A DNA stretch of 64,000 bases from Streptomyces sp. NBC_00287 (GTDB taxonomy: Bacteria > Actinomycetota > Actinomycetes > Streptomycetales > Streptomycetaceae): positions 4,216,001-4,280,000 of the forward strand of contig NZ_CP108053.1 of NCBI RefSeq assembly GCF_036173105.1, read 5' to 3'. A model generated the notes under the pieces. The model was given only the letters and a program-made list of their open reading frames with translations, searched no databases and was not told where the DNA came from. Of this stretch, positions 42,688 to 50,940 are shown piece by piece (positions within the stretch are counted from its first letter, which is position 1; the number at the start of each line of letters is the position of its first letter). The position numbers and the translations under genes are program-made.

Positions 42688-43454
42688 ATAACGGAGACTC
42701 CGGCCAGCCACCCGCCGTCGATCACCAACGGCTGCCCGGTGATGTACGAGGAGTCCTCCGAGGTCAGGAAGAGGGCGAGCCGGGCCACCTCCTCCGGCCG
42801 CCCGATCCGCCCGAGCGGTACGAGCTTGCGGTACAGCCCGTCCAGCGCCCGCGCCGTCTCCTCCGCGTCCGCGGCCGGGTCCAGCTGTGCCGGGTTGGAC
42901 ATCGCGGTGTCGATCGCGCCGGGGCAGACGGCGTTGACCCGGATCCCCCGGGGAGCCAGCTCCAGCGCGGCGACCCGGGTGAGCCCGACGATCGCGTGCT
43001 TGCTCGCCGCGTACGCCCCGACGGCCGCCATCCCGGTCACCCCGGTGTAGGAGGCGGTGTTGACGATCGTGCCGCCGTCCTCCATCTCGGGCGCGACGGT
43101 CCGGACGCCCAGGAAGCAGCCGACCTGATTGACCCGCACGACCTGCATGAACTCGTCGAGGGGCGTGTCCACGAGGGCGTTGAAGCGCAGGATGCCGGCG
43201 TTGTTGACGAGCCCGTCGATCCGGCCGTACGCCTCCTTGGTCCGCCGTACGGCCCCCTGCCACTGCTCCTCCTCCCCCACATCCAGGTGGACGTACAGCG
43301 CCCCGATCTCCTTGGCGAGCGCCTCCCCCTGGTCGTCGAGCACATCCGCGACGACGACCGACGCCCCTTCCTCCCGGAACAGCCGCGCCTCCTGCTCCCC
43401 CTGTCCGCGCGCCGCGCCGGTGACGATGACGACACGTCCGTCCAGCTTGCCCAT
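42684..43454 (-). CDS. Short-chain dehydrogenase (hydroxysteroid-dehydrogenase-like)
   Basis: 256 residues. GxxxGxG in VTGAARGQGEQEAR, NNAG in LVNNAGILRFNALVDTP, Ser in TASYTGVTG, Tyr-Lys in GAYAASKHAIVGL. The set resembles 3-alpha/20-beta-hydroxysteroid dehydrogenase-type SDRs. ATG 43454 has GAGGAG upstream. It is 11 bp after the next luciferase-like gene on the same strand, hence one operon under sites D and E. Substrate is inferred only. Confidence 0.88.
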   Translation of the reverse strand: MGKLDGRVVIVTGAARGQGEQEARLFREEGASVVVADVLDDQGEALAKEIGALYVHLDVGEEEQWQGAVRRTKEAYGRIDGLVNNAGILRFNALVDTPLDEFMQVVRVNQVGCFLGVRTVAPEMEDGGTIVNTASYTGVTGMAAVGAYAASKHAIVGLTRVAALELAPRGIRVNAVCPGAIDTAMSNPAQLDPAADAEETARALDGLYRKLVPLGRIGRPEEVARLALFLTSEDSSYITGQPLVIDGGWLAGVSVI

Positions 43455-43465
43455 GGGCTGACTCC

Positions 43466-44371
43466 TCACAGGTGGGGTCCTATGTCGGCGCCGAACGCCG
43501 CGATCTGGTCGATGAGTTCGCTACGGCTCCGGCTGCGGAACCGCACCTGGATCTGGTCCACGCCCATCGCCCGGTACGCCCGCAGCGACTCGGCGAGTTC
43601 CTCCGGGCCGCCGGTGAGCGTGCGGCGGCCGACGTGCCAGGCCGGGGTGCCGATGTAGAGGGGTTCGGCGATGGCGCCGATGGTGAAGGGGCCCTGGATT
43701 CCTTCGCGGAGTTGCCGGAGCCGGGCGATCTGCTGGGGCAGCCGGTCCCGAGGATCCCCCTGCGGAAGCCAGCCGTCCCCCTTGAGGGCGGCCCGGCGTA
43801 CAGCGGCGGGCGAGGAGCCGCCGACCCAGATCGGGACGTGCGCCTGCGCGGGCCTGGGGAGCTGGCCGAGGCCTTCGAAGTCGTACAGCTTGCCGTGGTG
43901 CTCGGGGAACTCCTCAGGGCCGAGCGCGGCACGCAACGCGTCGATGGTCTCGTCGAGTACGGCGCCCCGGTGCCGGAAGTCCGCCCCGAGCGCCGTGAAC
44001 TCCTCCTCCACATGTCCGGCGCCCACCCCGAGGAGCAGGCGTCCGCCGGAGAGGTGGTCGAGGGTGGCGTACTGCTTGGCGGTGAGGAGGGGGTGGCGCA
44101 GGCCGACCACGGCGACATGACTGAGCAGCCGTACGCGCTCGGTGGCGGCGGCGAGGTGGGCGAGGGTGGCTACGGGGTCGTACCAGACCGTGCTCATCGC
44201 GGGGGCGAGGCGGCGGGGGATGGCGACGTGGTCGCAGGTGGCGATGTAGTCGAAGCCGGCGCGGTCTGCTGCGCGGGCTACTTCGACGAGGTCCTCGGGC
44301 CCGGCGGCGGCCTCCCAGGGCTCGGCGTAGAGGGTGCTCTGGGACTGGACCGGGAGCTGCATTCCGTACAT
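43466..44371 (-). CDS. Luciferase-like F420-type oxidoreductase
   Basis: 301 residues, LLM family. AGFDYIATCDHVAIPRRLAP, RVRLLSHVAVVGLRHPLLTA, KQYATLDHLSGGRLLLGVGA and GHVEEEFTALG match F420-dependent TIGR03619-like enzymes. First gene of an operon with the SDR. GAGGGG precedes the ATG. Palindromes D and E lie 15 and 55 bp upstream, making this operon part of the predicted regulon. Confidence 0.87.
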   Translation of the reverse strand: MYGMQLPVQSQSTLYAEPWEAAAGPEDLVEVARAADRAGFDYIATCDHVAIPRRLAPAMSTVWYDPVATLAHLAAATERVRLLSHVAVVGLRHPLLTAKQYATLDHLSGGRLLLGVGAGHVEEEFTALGADFRHRGAVLDETIDALRAALGPEEFPEHHGKLYDFEGLGQLPRPAQAHVPIWVGGSSPAAVRRAALKGDGWLPQGDPRDRLPQQIARLRQLREGIQGPFTIGAIAEPLYIGTPAWHVGRRTLTGGPEELAESLRAYRAMGVDQIQVRFRSRSRSELIDQIAAFGADIGPHL

Positions 44372-44385
44372 GCGATCCCCTCTAT

Positions 44386-44400
44386 CTGACGGTCCGTCAA
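44386..44400. promoter_or_regulatory. Shared palindrome, site D (CTGACGGTCCGTCAA)
   Basis: One mismatch in the last base; 15 bp upstream of the luciferase-like ATG. Confidence 0.78.
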
Positions 44401-44425
44401 TTCAGTGACGGGCTCATGGTCTTGC

Positions 44426-44440
44426 CTGACGGCGTATCAG
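44426..44440. promoter_or_regulatory. Shared palindrome, site E (CTGACGGCGTATCAG)
   Basis: One mismatch, 40 bp centre-to-centre from site D (about four helical turns), so both may bind cooperatively. The divergent lipoprotein gene starts 173 bp away on the other side. Confidence 0.75.
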
Positions 44441-44613
44441 ACAAGGGGTGTTCCGGCGGTCTCCGGAATGTCCACGTCTCCGCCCGATTGACCGGAGGCC
44501 GTCGCGGCCGTGTCTCAGGGGTGTCACCGGGTGAGGGCGGCCGAGCCGGGGTTCGTACTGGGCGGTGGCGGCTCGGGGACTCCGGGTCGCGCCGAGACCA
44601 CGGGGAGACCGAG

Positions 44614-45411
44614 ATGATCCGCAACCGCATCGCCGCAATCGCCGCCACCGCAGCCGCCGCGTCCCTGCTGCTGACCGCCTGCAACGGCACCGAGGAAGCG
44701 GCGTCCACGTCGCAGAAGCTGAGCTTCAACAGCGGTACGGCGAAGCAGAACAACGCCGCCCCCAAGACCGGCGACTGGGCCAAGTCCCCCGGTAAGGCGG
44801 CGAAGTGGGTGCAGTTGAGCGCGGCCCAGGCGGGCGCCCTGAACCCGGTCGTCGTGAACGGCGCCGGCTTCACCCTCTACCGCTTCGACAACGACACCGC
44901 GAGCCCGTCCAAGTCGACCTGCAACGGCGACTGCGCCACCGCCTGGCTGCCGGTGGTCGTGGCCCCGGGCGGCAAGATCTTCCTGGACGGCGTGGACAAG
45001 TCCGACGTGGGCGTGGTCAAGCGCGACGACGGCCGACTCCAGGTGACCGTCGGCGGCTGGCCGGTCTACCGCTTCAGCAAGGACCTCAAGCCCGGGGACA
45101 CCAACGGGCAGGGCGTGGGCGGCACCTGGTTCGGTGTGACGCCGGACGGACAGAAGGCGGGGGTCGCCCCCGCCGGCAGTGTCACCCTCTCCGACGAGCC
45201 GAACTTCGGTGACCCCTCCGAGGGTCTGGCCGGTTCCGGCTGCCAGAACGTCGGCCGCGAGGACTCCGCCTCCTCCCTCCAGGCCTCCGGCTCCCTGAAG
45301 ATCTGGTCGGAGAAGGACTGCAAGGGCGAGTCCAAGGTGGTCGAGGGCAACATCGCCGACCTGAACTCCATCGGCTTCGACAACAAGATCTCGTCGGTGT
45401 TCTTCGGCTGA
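44614..45411 (+). CDS. Secreted-repeat lipoprotein with crystallin-like C-terminus
   Basis: 265 residues. Lipoprotein signal with lipobox LLTAC (Cys23). Residues about 65-195 hold the 'secreted repeat' pattern (FTLYRFDNDT...CNGDCATAWLPVVV, WPVYRFSKDLKPGDTNGQ, WFGVTPDG). The C-terminal part (GSLKIWSEKDCKGESKVVEG, IGFDNKISSVFFG) looks like a beta/gamma-crystallin or peptidase-inhibitor I36 fold. Probably sits in the cell envelope; function unknown. GGGGAG ribosome site. Divergent from the palindrome-D/E-controlled operon. Confidence 0.83.
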   Translation: MIRNRIAAIAATAAAASLLLTACNGTEEAASTSQKLSFNSGTAKQNNAAPKTGDWAKSPGKAAKWVQLSAAQAGALNPVVVNGAGFTLYRFDNDTASPSKSTCNGDCATAWLPVVVAPGGKIFLDGVDKSDVGVVKRDDGRLQVTVGGWPVYRFSKDLKPGDTNGQGVGGTWFGVTPDGQKAGVAPAGSVTLSDEPNFGDPSEGLAGSGCQNVGREDSASSLQASGSLKIWSEKDCKGESKVVEGNIADLNSIGFDNKISSVFFG

Positions 45412-45420
45412 CCGCCCCAC

Positions 45421-46659
45421 TCACGTCTCACGGGCGCCGGGCCACAGCCCGTCGTCCGTGAGCCCCAGCAGGTCAATGGCATTACGCCGTACGATCCGCT
45501 CGACCACGTCCGCGTCCAAGTGCCCCATCTGGGCCTCGCCGACCTCCCTCGACTTGGGCCACGTCGAGTCGGAGTGCGGGTAGTCGGTCTCGTAGAGCAC
45601 ATTGCCGACGCCGATGGCGTCGAGGTTGCGCAGCCCGAAGGCGTCGTCGAAGAAGCAGCCGTAGACATGGTCGGCGAACAGCTCGGACGGTGGCCGGTGC
45701 ACCTTGTCGGCGACCCCACCCCACCCCCGGTTCTCCTCCCACACCACATCGGCGCGCTCGAGAATGTACGGAATCCACCCGATCTGCCCCTCGGCATACA
45801 TGACCTTGAGATTCGGGAAGCGCTCGAACTTCCCGCTCATCAGCCAATCCACCATGGAGAAGCAGCAGTTGGCGAAGGTGATGGTGGAGCCGACGGCGGG
45901 CGGCGCGTCGGCGCTCGTGGAGGGCATCCGGCTGCTGGAGCCGATGTGCATGGCGACGACCGTGCCGGTCTCGTCGCAGGCGGCGAGGAAGGGGTCCCAG
46001 TCGTCGGTGTGGACGGAGGGGAGTCCGAGATGCGGAGGTATCTCGGAGAAGGCGACGGCTCGGACGCCACGGGCGGCGTTCCGCCGTACCTCCGCCGCGG
46101 CCAGCTCGGCGTCCCACAGCGGGATGAGGGTGAGCGGTATGAGCCGCCCCCGCGCCTGGGGCCCGCACCACTCCTCCACCATCCAGTCGTTGTAGGCCTG
46201 GACGCACAGCAGCCCCAGCTCATGATCCTGGGCTTCCGTGAAGGTCTGGCCGCAGAAACGGGGGAAGGTGGGGAAGCAGAGGGCCGACTGGACGTGGTTG
46301 ACGTCCATGTCGGCGAGGCGGGAGGGGACGTCGTACGAGCCCTTGCGCATCTGCTCGTAGGTGATGACCTCGAGCTTGATCTCGTCCCTGCTGTAGCCGA
46401 CTGCCGTGTCCAGGCGGGTGAGGGGCCGCTGGAGGTCCTCGTAGACCCACCAGTCGCCGATAGGGCCGTCATCGCCCTTTTCGCCCATGACGGGCTTGAA
46501 CCGGCCGCCGAGGAAGGTCATTTCCTTCAGCGGGGCGCGGACTGTGCGGGGCCCGATGTCGAGGTACTTCTTCGGGAGCCGGTCCTGCCACACCTGCGGG
46601 GGCTCCACGGTGTGGTCGTCGACGGAGATGATCAGCGGGAAGCTCGGATTGGTCTCCAT
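45421..46659 (-). CDS. Amidohydrolase-2 (TIM-barrel) family protein
   Basis: 412 residues from ATG 46659 (GTG 46668 is equally possible; no clear ribosome site). The family pattern is ISVDDHTVEPPQVWQDRLPK at the N-terminus, NDWMVEEWCGP in the middle, and YETDYPHSDSTWPKS at the end. Relatives include decarboxylases and hydrolases of aromatic or ring-opened acids. The palindrome F lies 22 bp upstream, so it belongs to the predicted regulon. Substrate unknown. Confidence 0.86.
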   Translation of the reverse strand: METNPSFPLIISVDDHTVEPPQVWQDRLPKKYLDIGPRTVRAPLKEMTFLGGRFKPVMGEKGDDGPIGDWWVYEDLQRPLTRLDTAVGYSRDEIKLEVITYEQMRKGSYDVPSRLADMDVNHVQSALCFPTFPRFCGQTFTEAQDHELGLLCVQAYNDWMVEEWCGPQARGRLIPLTLIPLWDAELAAAEVRRNAARGVRAVAFSEIPPHLGLPSVHTDDWDPFLAACDETGTVVAMHIGSSSRMPSTSADAPPAVGSTITFANCCFSMVDWLMSGKFERFPNLKVMYAEGQIGWIPYILERADVVWEENRGWGGVADKVHRPPSELFADHVYGCFFDDAFGLRNLDAIGVGNVLYETDYPHSDSTWPKSREVGEAQMGHLDADVVERIVRRNAIDLLGLTDDGLWPGARET

Positions 46660-46680
46660 GTGGCCCACGGTAGCGCTGAT

Positions 46681-46695
46681 CTGACGACCCGTCAG
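46681..46695. promoter_or_regulatory. Shared palindrome, site F (CTGACGACCCGTCAG)
   Basis: Perfect half-sites, 22 bp upstream of the amidohydrolase ATG. In the region shared with afsR, whose start is 157 bp away on the other strand. Confidence 0.82.
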
Positions 46696-46851
46696 CTATC
46701 GGGTTCTGTACGGAACTGTGCGAAGAGGTTGTGAGGGCCTTGTGGTGTACCGCACGTCTGGCTGTGAGTGCGGTCTCGCACGGCTGACGCATCCGCCATG
46801 AACAAGGCAAACTGGCGCCTGGTTGTCATGACGTTCTGCAGGGGGACGGCG

Positions 46852-49806
46852 ATGGACGGTGTACCGCGGGTGCCGGAGCAGAGGCGTGGCGGCCGTGACG
46901 GCTCATCCGAGCCGGCGGCGCTGCGCTTCAGCGTGCTCGGCCCGGTGCGCGCCTGGCGCGAGGAGGAGCTGCTCAACACCGGCTCGCCCCAGCAACGCGC
47001 CCTGCTCGCGGCCCTGCTGCTGCGAGAGGGCCGTACGGCGACGGCGGCGGAGCTGATCGACGCGCTGTGGGGCGAGGAACCGCCCTCGCAGGCCCTGGCG
47101 GCGCTACGGACGTACGCGTCCCGGCTGCGCAAGATCCTGGACCCCGGGGTCCTGGTGAGCGAGTCGGGCGGCTATGCGATCCGGGGCCTGGGCGACGGCG
47201 CGCTGGACCTGTCGATGGCGCAGGAACTGGCGACGGAGGCGGAGAAGGGGCGTGGGGCGGGGGACCTGTGCCATGCGCGAGAGGTCCTGAACCGCGCACT
47301 GGCCCTGTGGGACGGGGAGCCCCTGGCCGGAGTCCCCGGCCCCTACGCCGAAGCCCAACGGGTCCGCCTGGAGGAATGGCGGCTCCAGCTCCTGGAGTCC
47401 CGTCTGGACATGGACCTGGAACAGGGCTGCCACGCGGAGGCGGTCTCGGAACTGACGGCCCTGACGGCGGCGCATCCGCTCCGGGAACGTCTGCGTGAGC
47501 TGCTGATGCTGGCCCTGTACCGCAGCGGGCGCCAGGCGGAGGCGCTGGCGGTGTACGCGGACACGCGGCGCCTGCTGGCCGACGAACTGGGCGTGGACCC
47601 GCGGCCGGGGCTGAAGGAGCTCCAGCAGCGCATCCTGCGGGCGGACCCGGGCCTGGCGGAACCGTCGGCCCCGCTGGCGGAGCCTTCACCGGTCCCGGTG
47701 CGCCCGGCCCAGCTCCCTGCCACGGTCCCGGACTTCACGGGCCGCTCGTCCTTCGTGTCGGAGCTGAGCGAGGTGCTGGCGTCGGCGGAGGGCCGGGTGA
47801 TGGCGGTGTCGGCGCTGGCCGGGATCGGCGGCGTGGGGAAGACAACGCTGGCGGTCCATGTGGCCCACCAGTCCCGGTCGGCCTTCCCGGACGGCCAGCT
47901 GTACGTGGACCTCCAGGGCGCGGGCGCGAGGGCGGCGGACCCGGAGACAGTACTCGGCTCGTTCCTACGGGCCCTCGGCACGGCGGACTCGGCGATCCCG
48001 GACTCCCTGGAGGAGCGGGCGGCGCTGTACCGCTCGGTGCTGGACGGTCGGCGGGTCCTGGTACTGCTGGACAACGCGAGGGACGCGGCGCAGGTACGTC
48101 CGCTGCTGCCCGGCACCTCGGGCTGCGCGGCGCTGGTGACGTCGCGGGTCCGGATGGTGGACCTGGCCGGGGCCCACTTGGTCGACCTGGACGTGATGTC
48201 CCCCGAGGAGGCCCTCTCCCTGTTCACGAAGATCGTGGGCGAGGAACGGGTCGCCTCGGAACGGGAAGCGGCGCTGGATGTGGTGGCGGCGTGCGGCTTC
48301 CTGCCGTTGGCGATCAGGATTGCAGCATCGAGGCTGGCAGCCCGCCGCACCTGGACGGTCTCGGTACTGGCGGCAAAGCTCGCGGACGAGCGGCGGCGGC
48401 TGGACGAACTCCAGGCCGGCGACCTGGCGGTGAAGGCGACCTTCGAGCTGGGGTACGGGCAGCTGGAACCGGCCCAGGCCCGGGCATTCCGCCTGCTGGG
48501 CCTGGCGGACGGCCCGGATATCTCACTGGCTGCGGCTGCGGCGGTACTGGATCTTCCGGCGGAGAAGACGGAGGACTTGCTGGAGTCACTGGTGGACACG
48601 TCGCTGTTGGAGTCTGCGGCGCCCGGGCGGTATCGGTTCCATGATCTGGTTCGGCTCTACGCGCGTGCTTGTGCGGAGCGGGACGAACAGCCGCCCAGCG
48701 AGCGGGATGCGGCGCTGTGCCGACTCCTGGACTTCTACCTGAGCACCGCGGCCGGCGTCTACGCGATCGAGCGCCCCGGAGACCGACTGGTGGACCACCT
48801 CCACCCCACAGGGGCGGTGGGCCTGACCTTCCCCGACCGCCAGGCCGCACGGGACTGGCTGTACTCCGAGGCGGTACCGCTGCTCGCCTGTGTCCGGCAG
48901 TCCGCCGAGGGCAGCACCCTGCGGCGGGCGGTCGATCTCCTGTGGGCCTCCGTCGATCTGGCGGAGTCGGGGGCCAACTCGAAGGAGTACGAGGTGGCTG
49001 CCACGGTGCTGCGGGACGCCGCGCGGGCCGAGGGTGACGTACGTGCCGAGGGTCGCGCCTCGGTCGTGCTGAGCAACGCACGTCTGTTCTCGGGCCTGTT
49101 CGACCGGGCGTATCCGGAGGCGCAGGAGGCGATCCAGCTCGCCGAGACGACCGACGACCCGCTGCCGTCGAGCTGGGCGGCGAACATCCTGGGGAGCATC
49201 GCGTTCTACCAGAACCGCTACATGGACGCCGAGCGGTTCTTCAGCCAGGCCATCGACAAGTTCCGGGGCTGCGGCGACGTCGCGGGGTCCGCCAGCCCGC
49301 TGTGCAACCTGTCCCGCCTGCACCTCGCCACCGGGCGTGCCGACACCGCGGTGGCGCTGGCCCGCCAAGGGACCGACATCTACCAGTCGTTGGGCCACAC
49401 CCTGCGGGGCGCGAACGGCCGCTACGCCCTCGGGATGGCGCTGGCCAAGACGGGACAGCACAGCGAGGCGACGGAGCAACTGGACGAGGCGCTCCGGGTC
49501 TTCCGTGACAGCCGACAGCGCCTGTGGGAAGGGATGACGCTGTGCCGGCTCGCGGAGGTAGACCTGGAGGCGCGTAAGCCGGCCCAGGCGTCGAGCAACG
49601 CCGAGATGGCACTCACGGTGCTGCGCGGCATCGGCGGCGACTGGCGCCGAGGGCACGTGCTGACCGTCTTGGGCAAGGCGCTGAACGGCATCGGGCACTC
49701 CGGCCGCGCACAGGTCTGCTGGCGCGAAGCCCTGGAGATCTACGAGCGGTTGGACTCGCCGGAGGCCGCCGAGGTGAGGGGACTGCTCACCCCGGTCGCC
49801 GCCTGA
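46852..49806 (+). CDS. afsR: AfsR: SARP-NB-ARC-TPR global regulator
   Basis: 984 residues, close to the 993 of S. coelicolor AfsR as I recall. ATG 46852 with AGGGGG upstream; it begins MDGVPRVPEQRR, the start I remember for AfsR. N-terminal OmpR-type DNA-binding domain (about 20-95), BTAD activation domain (to about 250), NB-ARC ATPase with P-loop GIGGVGKT (324-331) and Walker B VLVLLDNA near 405, then TPRs in the last 280 residues. It is phosphorylated by AfsK and activates afsS, linking signals to antibiotic production. The next gene is the afsS-type gene with an AfsR-box-like repeat. Divergent from the amidohydrolase. Confidence 0.93.
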   Translation: MDGVPRVPEQRRGGRDGSSEPAALRFSVLGPVRAWREEELLNTGSPQQRALLAALLLREGRTATAAELIDALWGEEPPSQALAALRTYASRLRKILDPGVLVSESGGYAIRGLGDGALDLSMAQELATEAEKGRGAGDLCHAREVLNRALALWDGEPLAGVPGPYAEAQRVRLEEWRLQLLESRLDMDLEQGCHAEAVSELTALTAAHPLRERLRELLMLALYRSGRQAEALAVYADTRRLLADELGVDPRPGLKELQQRILRADPGLAEPSAPLAEPSPVPVRPAQLPATVPDFTGRSSFVSELSEVLASAEGRVMAVSALAGIGGVGKTTLAVHVAHQSRSAFPDGQLYVDLQGAGARAADPETVLGSFLRALGTADSAIPDSLEERAALYRSVLDGRRVLVLLDNARDAAQVRPLLPGTSGCAALVTSRVRMVDLAGAHLVDLDVMSPEEALSLFTKIVGEERVASEREAALDVVAACGFLPLAIRIAASRLAARRTWTVSVLAAKLADERRRLDELQAGDLAVKATFELGYGQLEPAQARAFRLLGLADGPDISLAAAAAVLDLPAEKTEDLLESLVDTSLLESAAPGRYRFHDLVRLYARACAERDEQPPSERDAALCRLLDFYLSTAAGVYAIERPGDRLVDHLHPTGAVGLTFPDRQAARDWLYSEAVPLLACVRQSAEGSTLRRAVDLLWASVDLAESGANSKEYEVAATVLRDAARAEGDVRAEGRASVVLSNARLFSGLFDRAYPEAQEAIQLAETTDDPLPSSWAANILGSIAFYQNRYMDAERFFSQAIDKFRGCGDVAGSASPLCNLSRLHLATGRADTAVALARQGTDIYQSLGHTLRGANGRYALGMALAKTGQHSEATEQLDEALRVFRDSRQRLWEGMTLCRLAEVDLEARKPAQASSNAEMALTVLRGIGGDWRRGHVLTVLGKALNGIGHSGRAQVCWREALEIYERLDSPEAAEVRGLLTPVAA

Positions 49807-49828
49807 GGACGTCCGTGGCGTGAAGGGC

Positions 49829-49846
49829 GTTCATCATTCGTTTATC
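49829..49846 (+). promoter_or_regulatory. AfsR-box-like direct repeat upstream of afsS
   Basis: GTTCATC at 49829-49835 and GTTTATC at 49840-49846, period 11 bp, in the gap between afsR and afsS. AfsR and PhoP bind 11-bp direct repeats of this type near the afsS -35 region. Likely the main AfsR target; the exact start site is not assigned. Confidence 0.78.
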
Positions 49847-50016
49847 GCCGCCAGGCACTCTCAACGTGTCGATCCGTCGCGTCGGGGGGCAGGCGGGACG
49901 ACCTTCGGCCGTCGTCTATGGTGAACGGCCGCGAGCAGCCCGTCCGGCGGTCCTCGGGGGAATCGCCGGACGGGCCTCGCAGTTCCGCAGGGATCCACCA
50001 AGGGGAGGCACCACCC

Positions 50017-50217
50017 ATGAGCAACACCGAGAAGGACCCGGTCCTTGAGCCGGACAACACCCACGTCACCGACGCGGACAGCGGCGAGGAGATCAAGCCG
50101 CTCAACACTCACGTGACGAGCAGCCCGATCAAGCCGCTCAACACCCACGTCACGAGCACCGAAGACGAGGGCGAGGCCACAACGGACAACACCCACGTCA
50201 CGGACAACCCGGCCTGA
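50017..50217 (+). CDS. afsS: AfsS-type small regulatory protein with NTHVT repeats
   Basis: 66 residues, close to the 63 of S. coelicolor AfsS. It contains four repeats ending in NTHVT (PDNTHVTDAD, KPLNTHVTSS, KPLNTHVTST, TDNTHVTDNP), each with a preceding acidic or proline segment. No signal peptide; very acidic. AfsS proteins are sigma-like-annotated small repeat proteins acting downstream of AfsR. ATG 50017 has GGGGAGG upstream. The gene lies directly after afsR with an AfsR-box-like promoter, so the assignment rests on position, length and repeats. Confidence 0.88.
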   Translation: MSNTEKDPVLEPDNTHVTDADSGEEIKPLNTHVTSSPIKPLNTHVTSTEDEGEATTDNTHVTDNPA

Positions 50218-50253
50218 CCGGCCGCACCACAGACCCTTTTCCCGCACGGGGAT

Positions 50254-50290
50254 CGGCCGCGGCGGCGCGGAGGGGGAGCCGCCGCGGCCG
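50254..50290 (+). terminator. Hairpin terminator after afsS
   Basis: Perfect 13-base arms CGGCCGCGGCGGC (50254-50266) and GCCGCCGCGGCCG (50278-50290), separating afsS from the small exported peptide gene. Confidence 0.85.
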
Positions 50291-50340
50291 AGGTGTGGCT
50301 TCACGCCCGTCCGGAATTCCCTCCCCAGCAGGAGCCGAAA

Positions 50341-50478
50341 ATGACTCGCACCAAGAAGATCGTCGCCACCATCGCCCTGGTACTCGGCGCCACCGCCGCC
50401 GCTGCTGGCCCGGCACTGGCCGACAACGCGATGCCTGTGACCCCGCAGAACACCCACATCACCATCGTGATGGAGTAA
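50341..50478 (+). CDS. Tiny exported peptide carrying an AfsS-like NTHIT motif
   Basis: 45 residues. Sec signal peptide of about 27 (KKIVATIALVLGATAAAAGP, cleavage after ALA), leaving an 18-residue mature peptide that starts DNAMPVTPQ and contains NTHIT. This matches the NTHVT unit repeated four times in the preceding afsS. AGGAG lies 5 bases before the ATG. Between the two genes is a terminator, so it may have its own promoter. No known family; might be a signalling or RiPP-like peptide or an afsS-derived duplicate. Very short, so existence as a protein needs proof. Confidence 0.7.
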   Translation: MTRTKKIVATIALVLGATAAAAGPALADNAMPVTPQNTHITIVME

Positions 50479-50500
50479 CCAGCGCGCGCTGATCACCGCA

Positions 50501-50531
50501 CGAGGGGGCCGGGCAAAGCTCGGCCCCCTCG
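50501..50531. terminator. Bidirectional terminator
   Basis: CGAGGGGGCCG (50501-50511) and CGGCCCCCTCG (50521-50531) with a 9-base loop, between the exported peptide gene and the convergent PIN gene. Confidence 0.85.
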
Positions 50532-50541
50532 TCATGTCAGG

Positions 50542-50940
50542 TCACAGCCCGACGACCCGCACCCGCTCCCCGCACAGCTTCGTCATGTCGTTCTCGTCGG
50601 ACGTGAAGAGGACGACGTTCCCGTCCAGCCGCCCGGCGATCACCGCCAGCGCCGCGTCGATCGCGTACTTGTGGCCGTGCAGGCCGGTGTCACGCAGCAG
50701 GGCGATCGCCTGCTCCGCCACATCCCGGGTGACCGGCTCCACGGCGATCCGGGACATCGCCCACGCCCAGGCGGCATGCTGCACCTGCTCGTGGTACGCC
50801 TCGATCAGGGTCATGGAGCTCGTGACTACACGGATACCGCTGCGGTGGGCGTCCTTGATCCGCGAGAGCATGCCGCGCTCGCCGCGAACGGTCCTGGACA
50901 GTCCTTCGCAGTCCAGGACATACGAGGTGTACGTGGCCAT
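50542..50940 (-). CDS. PIN-domain toxin (VapC-like)
   Basis: 132 residues with four acidic PIN residues: YVLDCEGLS (Asp), SMTLIEAYHE (Glu), YAIDAALAVIA (Asp) and LFTSDENDMTK (Asp). It is a probable Mg-dependent RNase toxin. Its start codon overlaps the antitoxin stop by one base (TGATG), as in VapBC operons. Inhibition of translation by tRNA or rRNA cleavage is known for the family; the target here is unknown. Confidence 0.85.
   Translation of the reverse strand: MATYTSYVLDCEGLSRTVRGERGMLSRIKDAHRSGIRVVTSSMTLIEAYHEQVQHAAWAWAMSRIAVEPVTRDVAEQAIALLRDTGLHGHKYAIDAALAVIAGRLDGNVVLFTSDENDMTKLCGERVRVVGL

Noticed and set aside
46768..46851. Longer AfsR start at 46768
   Set aside because: The extra residues resemble no AfsR, and the ribosome site AGGGGG lies directly before the ATG at 46852.
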